NCBI GenBank assembly: GCA_964555295.1
Contig: CAZKRL010000036.1
Location: 1 to 32,849, forward strand
Direction: 5' to 3'
DNA length: 32,849 bases
DNA from: CAZKRL01 sp964555295
GTDB lineage: Bacteria; Bacteroidota; Bacteroidia; Flavobacteriales_D; Sanyastnellaceae
Part shown: positions 26,676 to 32,849 of the stretch, piece by piece
Numbering within the stretch: position 1 is the stretch's first letter
Layout: each line of letters begins with the position of its first letter
Notes under the pieces: model-generated
Databases searched by the model: none
The model's input: the letters and a program-made list of their open reading frames with translations, nothing else
What the model was told of the DNA's origin: nothing
Translations under genes and position numbers: made by a program

Positions 26676-27985
26676 AAAAAACGTCCAAGTATTCACTTGG
26701 TTCAGCCACATCCATAGTAGTGGCGAATATGATCGGTACTGGAATTTTCGTCAGTTTAGGATATCAGCTGATTGACATTCATGATCTAGCTACCATTCTC
26801 GCATTATGGATTATTGGAGGGCTAATAGCCTTATGTGGTGCATTCTCATATAGTGAGTTAGGTGCGGCATTACCTAACTCAGGAGGAGAATATCTATTTC
26901 TATCGCGTATTTTCCATCCATGCCTTGGTTTCATGTCAGGCTTTATAAGCACAACTATAGGATTCGCTGCTCCTATCGCGCTTAATGCAATGCTATTCGC
27001 ATCTTATTTCCAACAAGTATTTCCCGGTGTCAATAAATCCATTGTAGCTATTTCGCTTATAGGAGCAGTAACTTTTATCAATGGTATCAATCATGCTGCG
27101 AGCGGAAGATTTCAGAAAATTTTTACTCTGCTAAAAGTTTTGTTTATCATTCTCTTCATTGGTTCCGGACTCTATCTCGGATCCGAATCGGTGTCCTTCA
27201 GTCCTACACCTGATACATTGTCCGGAATTTTCAGCAGTAGTTTCGCCATCGGATTGGTATACGTTTCTTTCGCATATTCAGGATGGAACGCCACTGCTTA
27301 TGTTTCATCAGAAGTGCATTCACCTCAACGCAACATCCCATTGTCCATCATTTTGGGCACTATCTTGGTGATGCTATTGTATGTGCTTCTGAATATAGTT
27401 TTTCTAAAATCAGTTCCCGTTTCCGAACTTACTGTTGATACAGCTACTATGTCCGAGAAGGAAATTGGTTTTTTGTCTGCGCAAGCCCTATTTGGAATCC
27501 ATATTGGAAAGATTCTCTGTTTGATAATCTGTCTATTCCTGGTAAGTTCCATTTCAAGTATGGTCATCGCTGGTCCCCGAGTTATTCAATCCATTGCACG
27601 TGACTATCCCATATTGAAAATACTAGGTAGGCAAACTAACGAGAACGTTCCGCGGCTTAGCATGACTATTCAGGCAGTAATATCAATTGCAATTGCACTA
27701 TCTGGCGAATTCAACACAATCATTACCTACACCACCTTTGCCATGACATTATTTTCTACTCTTACCGTCATTGGGGTCATGGTATTAAGAAAAACCAATC
27801 CTCAACTTACCCGACCATATAAAACCTGGGGTTACCCTGTAACCCCTTTGATATACATAATCGCGAATTGTTGGTTTATGTATTTCCTTATAAACGATAG
27901 ATTCTTAGAATCTGCAATTGGTTTGTCCATAATTACTTTAGGATTTTTCATTTATTGGGTGATGCCAAAAACTGCATCCAATTGA
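26672..27985 (+). CDS. APC-superfamily amino acid permease
   Basis: A 437-residue inner-membrane carrier with about twelve membrane helices. TM1 carries the unwound-helix motif MIGTGIFVSLG, and TM2 the segment GGLIALCGAFSYSELGAALP with NSGGEYLFL after it, both standard for the APC family; GWNATAYVSSE in TM6 is typical of the LAT/CAT-like branch. Substrate cannot be told; amino acids or amino-acid-like wall fragments are likely. It overlaps the lipoprotein by 4 bases at its start (26672-26675) and the serine hydrolase by 4 at its end (27982-27985), so the three should be made together. Confidence 0.92.
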   Translation: MKKTSKYSLGSATSIVVANMIGTGIFVSLGYQLIDIHDLATILALWIIGGLIALCGAFSYSELGAALPNSGGEYLFLSRIFHPCLGFMSGFISTTIGFAAPIALNAMLFASYFQQVFPGVNKSIVAISLIGAVTFINGINHAASGRFQKIFTLLKVLFIILFIGSGLYLGSESVSFSPTPDTLSGIFSSSFAIGLVYVSFAYSGWNATAYVSSEVHSPQRNIPLSIILGTILVMLLYVLLNIVFLKSVPVSELTVDTATMSEKEIGFLSAQALFGIHIGKILCLIICLFLVSSISSMVIAGPRVIQSIARDYPILKILGRQTNENVPRLSMTIQAVISIAIALSGEFNTIITYTTFAMTLFSTLTVIGVMVLRKTNPQLTRPYKTWGYPVTPLIYIIANCWFMYFLINDRFLESAIGLSIITLGFFIYWVMPKTASN

Positions 27986-29166
27986 ATAGGTATCTCTTGA
28001 CCTGGTTTATCATAACCGCTTTTCATTCCTTAGCGGCACAGTGCCATTTGAATTGGGAAAGCATATTGTTCTGCGCTCCTGAATTTTCTCAGTTAGCAAC
28101 TAACCCAAAAAAATACAGACTGAAGATAATTTGTACCGAGGTTGTCCGAAGTCCAGATGGAGGAACTCATTTTTTTACATCTCATTTTAACCCATACGAC
28201 TCAACCTATTATTATCCTGCGAGCATTGTTAAACTGCCAGCGTCCATTTTTGCTTGTGAAAAGATAACCGCCCTCTCACCATACGGAGTTGATTTAGATA
28301 CAAGACTGATTATAGACAGTAATTACATATGCCAAACTCCGCTTTATTTTGATTACTATACAAATGATTCTACCGCATCCATTTCTGAATTTATTGAAAA
28401 AGCACTGGTAGTAAGTGATAATGTCGCGTATTCCCGTTTGTATGAATTCGTCGGTGCAGAATACTTTGTAAAACGTTTTAACGAAATGAACATGGATGGC
28501 GCCGCAATCAGACATCGCTTCAGCAATTGTGACGATTCAGCTAATCGACACACCAATCCATTTCACTTCATCAATAATTTAGGTGACACCTTGTATACTC
28601 AGCCTGGCTCCCACTTCGCAGGGCAATATCCGACTCTAGGCCCATCCTCACTTGTCGGCAAGGCACAAAAAATCAATGGAAAATGGGTTAAAGAGCCAAA
28701 GAGCTTCAAAAACTCTAACGCGCTGCCGTTAGATTATATTCATGCCATGATAATGGAATTAATTTATCCAGAAAGTCAGTTATTTGACTACAGCATATCA
28801 GAAGCTCAGCGTAAATATCTGCGTGCCATGCTTACCATTTCCCCAATAATGTCCAAGAATAACAAAATTGCAACTAACAAAGATTTTCACTCAAACTATA
28901 CAAACTACTTATTTTTCGGACAGGACCCTTCCCCACGTGAAAACAATATAGAGCTATGCAATATCGTCGGGCTTGCCTATGGTTTCATGACGGATGTTTG
29001 CTACGTAAAAGACCCAGAAAAAGGGACTGAGTTTTTTCTAAGTGCCTCACTCTATTTAAACGAGTCCAACTCATTTGGCACAGGAAATTATGAGTATGAG
29101 AAAATTGGATTCCCTTTCCTTAAATGCCTTGGATGGAAAATCAAAAGCGAATTGGAGAATGATTAA
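27982..29166 (+). CDS. Exported class-A-beta-lactamase-like serine hydrolase (TTG start)
   Basis: From the TTG at 27982 the protein has 394 residues and a signal peptide MNRYLLTWFIITAFHSLAAQ. A serine hydrolase domain follows, with YPASIVK (Ser81, Lys84) and SDN at 145-147, the first two motifs of class A beta-lactamases and related transpeptidase-like enzymes. A canonical KTG is not evident; the region GLAYGFMTDVCYV may take its place. No in-frame ATG occurs before these motifs, so a TTG start is needed. The TTG at 27955 is also open, but 27982 gives the better signal peptide and a TTGA overlap with the permease stop. It is probably a wall or D-amino-acid hydrolase rather than a resistance enzyme. 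Confidence 0.75.
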   Translation: MNRYLLTWFIITAFHSLAAQCHLNWESILFCAPEFSQLATNPKKYRLKIICTEVVRSPDGGTHFFTSHFNPYDSTYYYPASIVKLPASIFACEKITALSPYGVDLDTRLIIDSNYICQTPLYFDYYTNDSTASISEFIEKALVVSDNVAYSRLYEFVGAEYFVKRFNEMNMDGAAIRHRFSNCDDSANRHTNPFHFINNLGDTLYTQPGSHFAGQYPTLGPSSLVGKAQKINGKWVKEPKSFKNSNALPLDYIHAMIMELIYPESQLFDYSISEAQRKYLRAMLTISPIMSKNNKIATNKDFHSNYTNYLFFGQDPSPRENNIELCNIVGLAYGFMTDVCYVKDPEKGTEFFLSASLYLNESNSFGTGNYEYEKIGFPFLKCLGWKIKSELEND

Positions 29167-30173
29167 TCGATACGAATTTTCTCTCCGATGCTTAGGACAG
29201 AATCTGCGGTAATTCCATTTAAAGAAAGAATTCGAGAGCTACTCTTTCCGTATTTTCTTGCAATGCTATAAATTGTATCTCCCGCCATTACGGTATGTCT
29301 ATTGGATTTTGATGATTTTGAAACAATCTTTTGATTCCTTGAACTCGTCTTCGCAACATTCATTTTATTAGGATCGCCATCCATATTATCAATAGTTTGT
29401 TTTGCGAATTCATCCGATACTTGAAGATGTTTCTTTAATAAAACCAAGGTATCGGATTTCAGTTCCTTTTTTGCCCAATCGATTATGAGTAATGGATCAA
29501 ACGCTCTGTCACGATAGCGCATCTCGAAGTGTAGGTGCTCGCAAGACCACTCAGCGCCGGTATTCCCTCCAGTTCCAATGACTGTGCCTGCAGAAACCCA
29601 GGCATTCGGCTTAGTAGTAATATCAGTAAGGTGAGCGTAATAAGTTTCTAAGCCATTGGGATGTCTGATAATCACAAGATTGCCATAACCACCTGTATTG
29701 AACTGTGCATAACGAACCTTACCCGACAAAGCCGCCTTCACAGCATCACCGCGCTTTAGATGAATATCCAATCCCTTGTGCATTTTACCCCATCTTGGAC
29801 CGAAAGCAGAATTAATTGCACCCATTCTCGGGATACAGAACTGCGTTTCCGAGTCGCGCATGATGAAATAAGCTGAATCAGGCACTTCAGCTGCGCTCGG
29901 ATAAGAGTATGGAAACAAGTTTGAATTGTGCCAATATTTCTCAAATACTCTCGATGTATCAAATAAGCTCTCCGCAGGGGATTCATTGATTACGTTCTCA
30001 ACAGAATCAGTGGAGACAAATGATTCCGCATGAATTTCTTCACTGATTTGCTTGTCGTATTTCCCTTCTTCCTTCATTACCGAAACGAATGCAGTACTCA
30101 AAACAAATGCGCCACAAGAAATACAAATCCAGACGATATTAAATATGCGAGACGTATGCAGCAACTTATTCAC
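29163..30173 (-). CDS. M23-family peptidoglycan endopeptidase with C-terminal LysM
   Basis: A 336-residue envelope protein. An N-terminal membrane segment (about 10-32) is an anchor or signal. The zinc-peptidase domain (about 110-228) has HKGLD (His132, Asp136), YYAHL (His181) and CEHLHFEMR (His213 and His215), the full LytM/M23 ligand and catalytic set. A linker leads to one LysM domain (about 290-336) with HTVMAGDTIYSIARKYGKSS. Thus it should bind and cut peptidoglycan cross-links. It is convergent with the serine hydrolase, and the two TAA stops share TTAA at 29163-29166. Confidence 0.93.
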   Translation of the reverse strand: MNKLLHTSRIFNIVWICISCGAFVLSTAFVSVMKEEGKYDKQISEEIHAESFVSTDSVENVINESPAESLFDTSRVFEKYWHNSNLFPYSYPSAAEVPDSAYFIMRDSETQFCIPRMGAINSAFGPRWGKMHKGLDIHLKRGDAVKAALSGKVRYAQFNTGGYGNLVIIRHPNGLETYYAHLTDITTKPNAWVSAGTVIGTGGNTGAEWSCEHLHFEMRYRDRAFDPLLIIDWAKKELKSDTLVLLKKHLQVSDEFAKQTIDNMDGDPNKMNVAKTSSRNQKIVSKSSKSNRHTVMAGDTIYSIARKYGKSSSRILSLNGITADSVLSIGEKIRID

Positions 30174-30189
30174 TTTTGTTTAGGGGCCG

Positions 30190-30197
30190 CAAAACTA
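30190..30197 (-). promoter_or_regulatory. -7-like element before the M23-LysM gene
   Basis: The minus strand reads TAGTTTTG, an exact TAnnTTTG match, about 16 bases before the ATG at 30173, giving a leader of about 10 bases. No convincing -33 element was found at the usual distance. Confidence 0.35.
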
Positions 30198-30411
30198 GTT
30201 GAATGTAAATCGTATAAGGTTTAACGGCAAGTTAAATGGTTTATAAAAAGTGACCACTACGGAATAAGCTACACGCAAGTGTCCAACCGAGTGAACGCAT
30301 TAAGAAACAAACTCATCCAACAAATTCATAAACATACTATCGGTGTATTTGACCTTTTAGACGATTGCATCCCTGAGAAGACTAAGCGCAGCCATCAAGA
30401 AGTGACACCAA

Positions 30412-30444
30412 ACAAAAAACCCCCAGAGACCTGAGGGTTTTTTT
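30412..30444 (-). terminator. Rho-independent terminator of the rRNA operon
   Basis: Just after the 5S gene on the minus strand: GGG and CTG (complements) pair with CCC/CAG at 30420-30426 and 30431-30437 with one mismatch (C30423/A30434) around the loop AGAC. An A run at 30414-30419 and a T run at 30438-30444 flank the hairpin, so it ends in a T tract on either strand and may work in both directions. Confidence 0.75.
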
Positions 30445-30450
30445 GAAGAT

Positions 30451-30560
30451 TGGCGACGACATACTCTCCCACCTGTTACAGTAGTACCATCTGCGCAGCC
30501 GGGCTTAACTTCTCTGTTCGGGATGGGAAGAGGTGATCCCCGGCGCGATAATCACCATAA
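30451..30560 (-). rRNA. rrf: 5S ribosomal RNA
   Basis: The minus strand carries the conserved 5S parts: GGGGATCACCTCTTCCCATC near the 5' half, CCGAACAGAGAAGTTAAGCC in the centre and GGGAGAGTATGTCGTCGCCA at the 3' end. The ends are estimated to within about 5 bases. It follows 23S after a spacer of only about 25-30 bases. Confidence 0.93.
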
Positions 30561-30585
30561 GAGGGTGATATATTGATAGAGTTAG

Positions 30586-32849
<2,264 letters not shown>

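Overview
The window looks like a chromosomal segment of a member of the Bacteroidota, most likely a Flavobacteriales-type marine or aquatic lineage. The evidence is: a very large secreted protein with a C-terminal sorting domain of the type IX secretion system; 24-residue Cys-rich repeats and a leucine-rich block typical of such proteins; a GH3 glycosidase fused to a beta-lactamase-like domain; start codons without Shine-Dalgarno sequences; and several matches to the Bacteroidota -7 promoter element TAnnTTTG. The exact taxon cannot be fixed from the window.

Layout. 1-1615: the start of a str operon read leftwards (rpsL, rpsG, fusA; fusA runs off the edge), with a good promoter at about 1676-1713. 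1853-7021: housekeeping genes and singletons (a GT87-like membrane glycosyltransferase, a small muconolactone-isomerase-like protein, the tRNA-modification GTPase MnmE, a ComEC-type DNA-uptake channel). 7038-11456: a 1472-residue secreted multidomain protein. 11658-14660: the GH3/beta-lactamase-like fusion. 14692-21842: five closely spaced leftward genes (small exported protein, dabA, dabB, sulP, DUF2490 outer-membrane protein) that look like one inorganic-carbon uptake operon. 22109-24228: an outer-membrane beta-barrel gene with a terminator and an A17 tract before its start, preceded by fumarylacetoacetase. 24395-30173: an envelope cluster (NlpC/P60-like protein, a broken small gene, a translationally coupled lipoprotein / APC permease / class-A-beta-lactamase-like trio, and an M23-LysM peptidase). 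30412-32849: the 3' end of an rRNA operon on the minus strand (23S partial, 5S, terminator).

The most interesting unit is the DAB locus. DabA (zinc-binding, beta-carbonic-anhydrase-like) and DabB (NuoL-like, cation-coupled) are known to form an energy-coupled bicarbonate-accumulating complex. Here they are joined within a few bases by a SulP/STAS anion transporter, a DUF2490 outer-membrane protein and an unrecognised small exported protein. No Rubisco or carboxysome gene is visible, so the likely use is feeding heterotrophic carboxylases or pH/CO2 homeostasis. The second unit of interest is the trio at 25494-29166, whose genes overlap by 4 bases each (ATGA, then TTGA), suggesting one periplasmic and inner-membrane function that is not obviously described.
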